In this document: positions 55,726-64,000 of the stretch, one piece after another
Numbering within the stretch: the stretch's first letter is position 1
How the letters are laid out: every line of letters starts with the position of its first letter
The notes under the pieces: generated by a model
What the model saw: only the letters and a program-made list of their open reading frames with translations
Databases searched by the model: none
Told to the model about the DNA's origin: nothing
Assembly: GCA_021234155.1 (NCBI GenBank)
Contig: JAJEKV010000010.1
Span: 15,318,275-15,382,274, forward strand
Length of the DNA stretch: 64,000 nucleotides
Direction of reading: 5' to 3'
DNA from: Isoetes taiwanensis
Taxonomy: Eukaryota; Streptophyta; Lycopodiopsida; Isoetales; Isoetaceae
Translations under genes and position numbers: made by a program

Positions 55726-58700
55726 GGATTTGGGGCCTTGAAGTTGTGCTTGTGGAATGCACATGGGCTAAATCAGTCCAAAATAGATGCAATAGCAGAT
55801 CTTTGGAAGCAGAATGATTTATTGTTTTTCACTGAGACATGGGAACACCAGTTTCGCTCCCTTCCTGACATCCCTGGCTTTGCCTTGATAGGCCATGTAT
55901 GGAATGAAAAACAACCTAGAGTAGGTAGGGGCTTCGGTGGTGTGGCCATCTATGGTAGAAGCAATCTGTCTGGGGTGTTTCAAATCCTTGAACAAGATAG
56001 TAACAAGCAGTATATCTGGTTGAAAATTAATGCCATTGGCCTGAACCTATACCTGGCTATCTGCTACTTTGCTCCCAGTAATGCTGCTATATATAATTGC
56101 CATGGCATGGACGTAGGGGACCCCTTTCATTCGCTGTGCATGGATGTCTTAAAATATCAAGAAATCGGAGAAGTGCTAATCCTAGGCGACTTCAATGCCC
56201 GTATAGCTTGTAAGCAGGCATGCACATATGAAGATTTGGCTAATGTGCAAATGGATTTAGTAGAGGATTTATCATTCAACAGACATTCAGAGGACATCAT
56301 ATCAAATCACAGGGGTGAATTGCTGCTGGAATTTTGTACAGTGTGTAATTTAAAGATTATAAATGGTTTGAGTTGCTTTCCACGTTCTGGCAAGTATACT
56401 TGTATGAATCATGCAGGCTCCAGCACTGTTGATTATCTCTTGGCAATGAACTTGAATTTGGTCCAAGAATGCGCCATAGGTGAGAAGTTGCCAGAATCAG
56501 ACCATTTACCGTTGCACATAGTACTCAAAACGAAACTTGAAATGGATTTACAGCAACCTCTTTTTCAGCCTAGGCTAAGAGTGGATTACAAGCATGCTAA
56601 AGCATACAAATGTGCAATTGAAATGATGCTTGATGGGGTCCGTTGGTCGGGTATTCTGGAAGAAGATGCTGCAACATTTACACGCCTACTGCTAGAAGCG
56701 GCAGATAAGACATTTGGCCACACAAAGAAATGCATCAAAGGCAGACCATGCAATGCATGGTGGGACAAAGAATGTAGTGAAGCACGGTCCAAGCTGCCAA
56801 GACATTGTATCCAGAAACCAGCTTGGTATAAAAGATTTCTAAGATCCAAAAAGCGCACCTACTTAAAGCAGAGGCAGATACAACTTAGTAATCAGCTCAA
56901 AATGTTTCCAAAAAGTTTCTGGAACATGTTGCAGAGCAAAACAGACCAGCCAAATTTGGACTCAAGCGCCTTGGCTAAATTTGTAAGAGATATTTATGAA
57001 AAGGAAAATGCTGAGGGCATGCCAATTTCAACGTGTGATGTAGATTTGTTTTCTGAAGATGAAGTTCAGGAGGCCATATCGGAGATGGGTAATGGTAAAG
57101 CACATGACATTGATGGCATATGCGTGGAGCTGCTCAAATGGGGAGGTTCAAAGACATTGTCTGCTCTTACACAAATGATTAATTCTAGTGTACAGTCCTG
57201 GCTACCAGCCAAATGGAAGATGAATAGGGTCCATCCTATTCATAAGGCAGGGGACAGAAAAGAAGTCAGCAATTATAGAACTATTTTGATTGGTAATACT
57301 TTTGCCAAGATTTTGGGCAGCCTCTTAGAAAGGAAATTAAGTGTCTGGGCTGAATTAAATGACAAAAGGTCACGTTTTCAAACAGGATTCAGGAAGTATC
57401 ATAACACTTTGGATCACATGCTCACGCTCCGGGTGCTCATAGAAAAGGCAAAGGCTCCAAATAGCGCCTTATACATTGCATTCATTGATTTCTCTAAGGC
57501 ATTCGACATGGTACCGAGAAAAGACTTATGGGAAAGAATGGTTCAGATCGGGGTCCCGTGTGAGATCAGAAATGCAGTTTCTCAGTTATACTCTGATGTT
57601 CTCATAAAACTTTCTGGGGATCTACCGGAACTAATTAAGAGCACCATTGGTATACGCCAGGGGTGCCCCCTTTCTCCAACCTTATTTGGGCTCTTTGTTG
57701 ATGAGCTGGATGAATGGCTTGAGGCACACTCGTTAACAGGTACAAAACTCGGAACCTATTTGATTCAATTACTCCTGTATGCAGATGATGTTGTGCTGAT
57801 CGCCAATAAGAAGTATGTTCTTCAGTGTCATTTGGATCGTCTAGAGACCTTTTGCACTGTAAAGCATATGGCAGTTAACATTGCCAAGTCAAAAATCATG
57901 GTCTTTGGGACCCGGGATAGACCAACGTTTACATATCAGGGACATAATTTGGAGACAGTTGAGCACTATAAATATCTTGGGATAGACTTCTCGTCCAAAT
58001 ATAATTGGAAGGAGTGTATAAACAGGCGGGTCACAGGAGGCAAGATGGCCTTGTACAGCATGATGAGGAAGTGCGGTAAAGCGGCTTTATATGATTGGGG
58101 GCTCAAGAGGATCCTGTTTAAAACTCTGGTGCAGACAATATATGGGGCCCCCATATGGGGACCAGGTATCTCAACTAAACTATGGACACAAATTGAGCAC
58201 GTTCAGAAGACATTTCTGAGAGAGGAGCTTGGTATAAAAAGGCAAACCCCCTACGCCATCATGTTGGCTGAGGCAGGGATGTTTCCGTTGGAGGTGGAAG
58301 CACTCTTTCAGGCGGTTAATTTTGTGAATAGGCTGAGGGAACAATCCGAAGACCGGGTATCAAATGTGGCAATGATGGCCTCAGGCAATCAAGGATGGCT
58401 GCGGGATCTGAAAGAATGGGCAGGTAAATGGGGAATAACAGATTCAAACTGGCCTGACAATAAGAAGGATGCACGTTCTTTGGTAGAGCAACTAGCCATT
58501 GAGCATATGTGGGCGGAGCCTGGTAGTAGAATGGAGCACTATAAGAGGCATGTTAATCAGATGATGGTATATCAAAGCCCAGAGTATCTAAACGCTAACA
58601 TCCCCCGTGCATTCAAACAGATCATATCCCGCTATAGAACCAGTTCTCACAGATTGGAGATCGAGACAGGTCGTTGGTCCAAGACCCCTATTGAGGATCG

Positions 58701-58899
58701 GTTGTGCAGGTTATGTGACACAAAAAGTATAGAGGATGAGCGCCACGTATTTACATCTTGCTTGGCATATGAAGACATCAGAAGGAAGTTTGACATTCAT
58801 GCAGGGGATTTTTTCTCTTTGTTTGCTTTATCTCCTTTAGACTTAGGATCATATTTCAAAACAGTGGATGCACATCGCTCATTTTTGTTGAAATTATGA
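55726..58899 (+). CDS. LINE ORF2 protein: endonuclease and reverse transcriptase
   Basis: Open from the codon after the ORF1 stop for more than 1050 residues. APE endonuclease at the N-terminus: LCLWNAHGLNQ, FFTETWEH (catalytic Glu), ILGDFNAR, SSTVDYLL and ESDHLPLHI. RT: GNGKAHDIDGICVELLKWGG, VHPIHKAGDRKEVSNYRTIL, FRKYHNTLDHMLTLRVLIEK, FIDFSKAFDMVPRKDLWERM, IRQGCPLSPTLFGLFVDELD and LLYADDVVLIANK (catalytic Asp pair intact). The C-terminus has a zinc-type CRLCDTKSIEDERHVFTSC. No ATG near the start: the endonuclease begins right after TAG-GGATTTGGGGCC. All catalytic motifs are present, so this ORF may be functional. Confidence 0.93.
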   Translation, partial: GFGALKLCLWNAHGLNQSKIDAIADLWKQNDLLFFTETWEHQFRSLPDIPGFALIGHVWNEKQPRVGRGFGGVAIYGRSNLSGVFQILEQDSNKQYIWLKINAIGLNLYLAICYFAPSNAAIYNCHGMDVGDPFHSLCMDVLKYQEIGEVLILGDFNARIACKQACTYEDLANVQMDLVEDLSFNRHSEDIISNHRGELLLEFCTVCNLKIINGLSCFPRSGKYTCMNHAGSSTVDYLLAMNLNLVQECAIGEKLPESDHLPLHIVLKTKLEMDLQQPLFQPRLRVDYKHAKAYKCAIEMMLDGVRWSGILEEDAATFTRLLLEAADKTFGHTKKCIKGRPCNAWWDKECSEARSKLPRHCIQKPAWYKRFLRSKKRTYLKQRQIQLSNQLKMFPKSFWNMLQSKTDQPNLDSSALAKFVRDIYEKENAEGMPISTCDVDLFSEDEVQEAISEMGNGKAHDIDGICVELLKWGGSKTLSALTQMINSSVQSWLPAKWKMNRVHPIHKAGDRKEVSNYRTILIGNTFAKILGSLLERKLSVWAELNDKRSRFQTGFRKYHNTLDHMLTLRVLIEKAKAPNSALYIAFIDFSKAFDMVPRKDLWERMVQIGVPCEIRNAVSQLYSDVLIKLSGDLPELIKSTIGIRQGCPLSPTLFGLFVDELDEWLEAHSLTGTKLGTYLIQLLLYADDVVLIANKKYVLQCHLDRLETFCTVKHMAVNIAKSKIMVFGTRDRPTFTYQGHNLETVEHYKYLGIDFSSKYNWKECINRRVTGGKMALYSMMRKCGKAALYDWGLKRILFKTLVQTIYGAPIWGPGISTKLWTQIEHVQKTFLREELGIKRQTPYAIMLAEAGMFPLEVEALFQAVNFVNRLREQSEDRVSNVAMMASGNQGWLRDLKEWAGKWGITDSNWPDNKKDARSLVEQLAIEHMWAEPGSRMEHYKRHVNQMMVYQSPEYLNANIPRAFKQIISRYRTSSHRLEIETGRWSKTPIEDRLCRLCDTKSIEDERHVFTSCLAYEDIRRKFDIHAGDFFSLFALSPLDLGSYFKTVDAHRSFLLKL

Positions 58900-58984
58900 T
58901 GATATTTGTACTCAGGCTCCATGGCCTCTTCATAGGCCCGAAGAGAGCTACTTAATAAATTAAATTAAATTAAATTAAATTTTG

Positions 58985-59640
58985 GTCCAACACATTCATG
59001 TAATTTTTCTTGGAGTTATGTGCCACCAACGTGTTCTTGATGGCCCAACGACCTTATGTTATCCTTTGGAGTAACAAAATTATAAACCACATCTAGTTTC
59101 AAGTTTTGGGAAAGTGATAAACTGTATAGGACTAGGTTAGTTAATGGTAATTGATACTAAAGGTCCTTTCACCTTTTTCGATATGCAAATCCTCATTTTT
59201 CATTTCTGCTCATCAAAAGCAATAGTTATTATCTTCAATAGTTCAGTTAGCAACTTATCTCTCTTTTTCTACAGTTCTTGCGCCTTGTCTACGAGACGAC
59301 TGAACCAAACACCACAAATGTCTTCGTTTTAGCTTGCAATGAAGAGCCATATAAGTTAGGCTATGTTTGAGCAAGCACCTTATTTTGTTGTATCATTGTT
59401 TGATAGCTATCAAGTGCTTGTGGAGCTCTTGATAACCACACAAGCACGCCCACCACAAATCCCAAAAAAGATTACATAAGACAAACCCCTCGTACATAAG
59501 CACCTTATTATGTTGCAACATTGTTTGGTAGTTATCAATTTCAATTTTCTAAAAACATATAGGGGAATGTCTTGGGAGTCTTAGAATGTGAGCACTACAA
59601 ACTGTTGTACCTTCAAGTTTCAGAATCCCCCCCTTCTTCA
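58985..59640. other. No gene seen
   Basis: AT-rich. A diverged duplication (GCACCTTATTNTGTTG...TTGTTTGNTAG.TATCAA) occurs at about 59377-59416 and 59500-59540. Confidence 0.45.
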
Positions 59641-59689
59641 AAGATATTCTATCACTCTCACACTGCCTAACCCTTGGCCCAAGCCTGCC

Positions 59690-60350
59690 CTACTGCTCGC
59701 CGACCCAGAGCGAGCTTGCGCAAATGCTGGGACCCCACATCATCGACAAAGAAGAAGCGCTCGGCAAGATCGACCGTAACACCACGGTGTTGTGCACCCA
59801 CCACGAGGACGTCCAACATTACAACGCGATGGCCATGATCAAATGTTCCCCAGCGACCATATCCACGAGATACGAATAGATACAACGCAACAGCAGAAGA
59901 CGGGATGAGCAGCTGGACCGACGACCCAGCATTCCACTAGATACCTTATGTCGTCGTGGGATGCAGAGTCATAATCATTACCAACATGGACAAACTAGGA
60001 GAAATAGTCAATGGAATGACAGGAACAGTCGTCCACATATAGACCAACGAGCAAACAGGAGACGCAAAAGGCATGATGGTCCACATCGACGACTCCCTCC
60101 ACCACATGCACGGCGAACGCTGGTCGAGTACAGACACCAGGGGCCCAAGACCATCTTCAAGAGAACGATCTCGCTCGCGCTGGCGTATGCCATGACAGGG
60201 CACAAGAGCCAGAGCTCCACGATAGAAGGCAATGCAATCATGGTCGTGAGGAGGGCGTCCAATCACGACGGCGGACTTCCAGCCAAACAAAACGCTGCTA
60301 ATGTAGCCGCTTCAAAACCGGTGGTAATCCCCACTTCGTCGTACGAGGGG
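59690..60350 (+). pseudogene. PIF1-like helicase C-terminal remnant
   Basis: Plus-strand blocks in order: ELAQMLGPHIIDKEEALGKI with NTTVLCTHHEDVQHYNAMAM, then GCRVIIITNMDKLGEIVNGM with TGTVVHI, then SLALAYAMTGHKSQSSTIEG. This is the end of the PIF1/RecD-type helicase fold (VNG..G.V and the LAYA.T.HKSQ motif VI). Stops at about 59877 and 60042 break it. PIF1-like helicases occur as host genes and as Helitron parts; no Helitron ends are seen. Confidence 0.75.
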
Positions 60351-60574
60351 GAACCGTACATTTCCAGGACGCCGCCGCGACGTGGATTCTTCCTATCAGG
60401 GTCACAATAAGGGATGCACAATGTAACATTCGTATATTAATACGTATTCTCTTAGCGTGCCACCAAAATTCAAATTAATATGATTAAAATTTCAACACAA
60501 ACCCATCTGCCGAGCCTTCTTCCCAACCCCGCAGCTTACGCTTAGTTTTTTTTGGGGGGGGTAGACAAGCTTGC

Positions 60575-61463
60575 TAAATAAGATAAGATAAGATGAATTT
60601 TACGTCCACGGGAACCCAAACGGGTTATGGGGATCAAGATATGCAAGGGCAATGACCCATTTAAAACCAGGGACTAGGCCCCATCACCAAACACAATAAC
60701 CAAATATTAAAAAGCTACCAAGAATAAGATAATATAATGCTAATGCTAGTGGAAAATTTATGCTTTAAAATTATCTAGACATAGCCACCCAAGGATTGGA
60801 AGGCCATTGATCTAGAATAATTGTCGCGCCCCCGCATTAACCGCCCATTTCTTTTTGCAGACGAAAATGACCCTCACCTTGCAGAGCTCCTCCGGTTGTT
60901 ACGAATTGAAGAGGGGAGAGGTCCTCCCTGATCGAGAAACTAGTCCCTTTGAGATGGTTTCCATGTCAAGAACATGTAAGCGGCTAAGAGTGTCTTGAAA
61001 CCGAACCAAAAGATGGCGAGGACGATCGTGTCTTGCCGCCCCACCCTAGTAGCGAGACAAGTCCACCGGCCTTCACATGCATGACATCGCTGAAAAAATG
61101 TAAAAGCAAAGATCCATATCGAAAGGGCATCATCTTCTGCCTCCGCAACCCCTATAATACGCAAGTTTAGGCTCCTAGTAATGAGAAGATACCGAGGCAC
61201 CGCCTGCCTCCGCGCTAGCTCTCAAGATGCGGACTCCTCGGTCCCCTTTGGGATTGTGGAGATGTCTGTACGCCCACCTCAACATGTTCCCTTTCCAATG
61301 TCTGCACTTTCGCTTCAACACAATGTTTCTTCTGTGGCTGTAATTCTGTATCTAGTGTCTGTACGGAGGCATCACTTGTGCCCACATACTGGGTGTTAGG
61401 GTCTGGAACGAAGGCATGTATTAACTGTAATAAGTATGTCCATCTCTCAATAGACACGATCAT
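60575..61463 (-). mobile_element. Internally deleted LINE copy (ORF1 piece plus 3' tail)
   Basis: The minus strand has SDASVQTLDTELQPQKKHCV (coiled-coil style, 61463-61215), then LNLRIIGVAEAEDDALS (61200-60940), matching NLKIAGLPELDDEDIT of the intact LINE. It ends with a 3' UTR resembling the other LINE ends (CCCGTTTGGGTTCCCGTGGA) and a (TCTTA)n tail at 60575-60592. No endonuclease or RT between. Confidence 0.65.
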
Positions 61464-61950
61464 AGATGTGGCCTATCTATCTAAAATATTCTATGGAATA
61501 TCCACTAGCTAATTCTAGGCCTTTCATAAGTCATAATCGAAGTGAGTGAGAAGGTTATCACATTATGTATACAGGAGTGGCAATCTACTTGCCATTGCTG
61601 CAACGTGAAGAACACTTAGGAACCATTTTGCACCCAGTAAAAACCTTCGGAATGCTGGGTAAAGAGGCTAGAATGCTGGGTAAGTCGTAGATAAGTTCTT
61701 GGAATGCATGTAAAAACTGCAGCAGCAGCCGGCCATAGAAACTCCGTCCTTCAGCAAAAAGTTATTAACATTCTTGGTTTGGAACAATGCCACGTGGCAT
61801 GGCGCTATTGGCGGATGCGGCAAAATGATTCGTAAGTGTTTTTTACAGTCAAAGATGATACAATGAATACAGTACATGATACCGTCACCACAGTATTATC
61901 CTTGAAACAAAACGTGACTTCTTGAAAAGACAGATTTTGTGCATTTTGCC
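61464..61950. other. No gene seen; may hold promoter of the next gene
   Basis: The phrase GAATGCTGGGTAA occurs twice near 61650-61685. No firm TATA box. Confidence 0.35.
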
Positions 61951-62335
61951 ATGGCTAACGGCATGGCAGAGCGCATAGAGTTTCTTAAGCATTTTCTGCC
62001 AGGGTTTGCCAATAGCGCAAAGGCGCCGCTTCCCAGCCCCTCCAGTTCCAGCGGTCATTCCAAACCCGGTAAATTTTGCTTTCATTCTTCACTTAATCTA
62101 GCCTAGTGTTCAATTCGAGCTGTAATCCGGCATTTTTGGCTTGATATTTCCATTTATTTTGAGATCTTGTTGCGTTTTTAGCTCCGCCATCAAAACGCAA
62201 GGGCGCTTATGAACTCCCTTCTGAATCGGTTGTAGAGTGGTATATGCTCTGTTTTCATTGTGCAGAAAAAGATTTTTATCCCTTCCTTTCTTGTTCTACT
62301 AAATTGATAGATTACGGTTCTTCTTTTGCAGGCTT
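61951..62335 (+). CDS. Possible first exons of an unidentified host gene
   Basis: ATG at 61951, 39 codons (MANGMAERIEFLKHFLPGFA, then a Ser/Pro-rich stretch) to a GGTAAAT donor at 62068. A TTTTTAG acceptor at 62181 then continues in phase with PPSKRKGAYELPSESVVEW. The frame stays open to a possible CTTGTAAGC donor at 62335, though an earlier end is possible. The text is protein-like and free of decay, but I cannot name a family. Later exons would lie to the right. Confidence 0.4.
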
Positions 62336-62435
62336 GTAAGCAACATTTTAGACAGATAACATGAATGGATCCTGTGTAAATAGCTTGTGGCTGTGATAAG
62401 ACTCGCCAATCCATAGCCATGACCAGAAACATAGC

Positions 62436-63040
62436 GGCAATTTCTCGCGATGCAGAAACAAGTGCATGTAAGCATGCCTAATTTATAGTATCTGCTAAAT
62501 TCTTAAATGTCCATAGCCATGGCTAAAGTCGAAAGTTTTGTCTTGTAATAGAAATATAAGAAAGACTTCCAGCAACTCAAGAATTCCCTACACCACATGG
62601 ATTTTTCATGTGGGCTTGTCCTTTCCTATTTTTTAAGCATTGCATGTGGGTTTGTGTGTTGGACATGTGCATATGTAATTAGAGCAAATAATGAACCATA
62701 CGGTCAAAGATGCGTTTTCGAGATGGCAAACAAATAATACTTTAATGGTACAATTGGATTTTTTTTTTTCTTAAAAGATCCAATTAACTAATATTAATCC
62801 AGAATAAATACAAGATGAGCGATATTAGGGTACTAGAGTGAATTGGATTTTTTTTTTTTTGGTTGACAAAAAGGGGGTCTTTTATTTGTTTTTCGTACAA
62901 TGTGTCAAACCACAAAGGCGGACTACTACACTAGTAATCTCAACGTCGTGAAGTCCAAATGGTAATAACCTTTAATCACGAGGAGACCTCCAACAAATAA
63001 TTAAAGAGAAGACAATAAGTACAAACATATTTGGAGAGAC
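62436..63040. other. No gene seen
   Basis: AT-rich with two poly-T runs (about 62758-62770 and 62848-62862), possibly poly-A tails of minus-strand retroelement copies. Confidence 0.4.
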
Positions 63041-63044
63041 TAAC

Positions 63045-63990
63045 ATGCTTTTTTTAGATATAAATGTCTTGATTTAAGTACCAGACCTAGGCAACTAGAA
63101 GGAAACAAAAGCTAGAGCATTCCCGAAATGCCTCGACCTAGGCAACTAGAAGGAAACCAAACCTAGAGCATTCCCGAGACGCCTCGACCTGCCTTAACCT
63201 GCTTACATGCTTTGCAAATCTTCACATATTTTTGCATATCATCTTTTAAATCAGGCCAATAAACATTCTCTTGAGCTATTCATAAGTATTTCAATCTCCT
63301 CCATGCCTTGCATAAAGTGCATCATGAAATTCTCTCAACAAATTGCTTTTGCAATGTGATCACAACATGAGCATAAATACGTCCCTTATAATACTAGAGT
63401 CCTCCTGGATAACAAGCATCAGGCAACTTGGACAGATGCTGCATATTCAAAATAAGTCATATGCTTGTCTAATCTATGACATAAAAGCAATTTCACATTG
63501 AGCCATCGTATTCACCTCCTAAATTCTAGAAAGAGCATCAACAACATTTTTTCCTTTTTCTCAAGATTATGTTCAACATGATAATGAAATTACGAGAGAA
63601 AGTCCAACTGTCTTGCTTGCTTTGGACTTACCTTATTCTGGCTTTGCAAGAATTTGAGAGGTTTATGATCAGTATAAAGTACAAGCATTTCAAAGGTAAT
63701 GTTTCCAGGCTTTGAACACATGAACCATCGCTAGCACTCCTGCTCATAAGTAGAATAAGTCTTCTCATCAACATTGAGTTGACAACTTTTGACACCATTC
63801 AACCATCCTGCATGAGCACAACAACACTGGCATAACCACATGTATTCCTGTAGCCCGCATAATGTTTACTCACAACTCTACGATGCCAGCCCAAGGAACT
63901 ACACAACTTAGATGGATTCTTTGACACCGACCAAGACTGACTTGCTTCTGTTATTTTGGAATTCACAACTGGAAAGCAAGAAAAATACAT
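63045..63990 (-). pseudogene. Ty3/gypsy RNase H and integrase remnant
   Basis: The minus strand from about 63770 reads EKTYSTYEQEC, YTDHKPLKFLQSQNKVSPKQ, ARQLDFLS and HYHVEHN, the end of a gypsy RNase H. From about 63300 it reads ENVYWPDLKDDMQKYVKICK with ACKQVKAG, the integrase zinc-domain end. A 55-bp unit is duplicated in tandem at about 63083-63190. Several stops. It continues past the window edge or is truncated there. Confidence 0.8.
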
Positions 63991-64000
63991 AGAAAATACT

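Larger units (their letters stand above)
54555..58984 (+). mobile_element. Nearly complete plus-strand LINE
   Basis: 5' UTR, ORF1 (54955-55725), ORF2 (to 58899), 3' UTR and a (TAAAT)n tail at 58950-58978. AAATTTTGG occurs just before the presumed start (54546-54554) and across the tail end (58976-58984), a possible 9-bp target duplication, though part of it could be tail sequence. Only one clear premature stop in ORF1. Related in domain order to the older LINE at 22661-38400. Confidence 0.88.

Noticed and set aside
59588-59885. Helitron boundary near the PIF1-like remnant
   Set aside because: No rolling-circle initiator motif and no TC/CTRR ends recognised, so the helicase piece alone does not support a Helitron call.
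60820-60870. TGTCGCGCCCCCGC as the start of another LTR
   Set aside because: No second copy and no primer-binding site nearby.

Overview
The window looks like nuclear DNA of a land plant with a large, repeat-rich genome. It has plant-type gene fragments (EXORDIUM-like, SKU5-like multicopper oxidase, PLS-type pentatricopeptide repeat, plant-style dephospho-CoA kinase), GT-AG introns, CACTA and Ty3/gypsy elements and several LINEs. A fern or similar large-genome plant is plausible, but I cannot fix the lineage from sequence alone.

Layout. 1-2.5 kb: three unrelated host gene pieces, all on the minus strand (dephospho-CoA kinase first exons, EXORDIUM-like C-terminal part, protein-kinase last exon). 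2526-11421: a complete CACTA DNA transposon with matching TIRs and an ATT target duplication. It carries a decayed TNP2-type transposase (minus), a second multi-exon element gene (plus), and captured PPR and SKU5-like fragments. 11.4-22.6 kb: mostly non-coding sequence with tandem repeats, an unusual array of CGAATAC-type motifs, LINE 3' ends and GC-rich foldbacks. 22.7-38.4 kb: an old minus-strand LINE split by a complete 10.7-kb Ty3/gypsy LTR element (24726-35418, 2343-bp LTRs, ACATC target duplication) whose archaeal-type RNase H lies upstream of the reverse transcriptase. 39.3-40.8 kb: an apparently intact three-exon gene for a six-pass membrane protein of unknown function. 42.9-43.4 kb: a LINE zinc-finger remnant into which the next element inserted.

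The most striking region is 43368-about 54545, a decayed Ty3/gypsy chromovirus (5' LTR, initiator-Met PBS, gag, protease, RT, integrase, chromodomain). Its roughly 4.5-kb leader carries two extra genes, each behind its own TATA box. The first encodes a histone H3-like protein: an ARTKQTAR tail, a long charged segment (now inverted) and a well-conserved C-terminal H3 histone fold. The second encodes about 510 residues that I do not recognise. Five copies of a roughly 70-bp sequence able to form a nested double hairpin precede these genes (two before the first, three before the second). A retroelement that carries its own histone H3 and also has a chromodomain integrase is, as far as I know, not a described arrangement. 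This copy is broken.

54.5-59 kb: a nearly intact plus-strand LINE whose ORF1 and ORF2 share one reading frame, separated by a single UAG. 59.7-64 kb: a PIF1-like helicase remnant, an internally deleted LINE copy holding ORF1 sequence plus a 3' tail, the possible first exons of an unidentified host gene, and a minus-strand Ty3/gypsy RNase H/integrase remnant.
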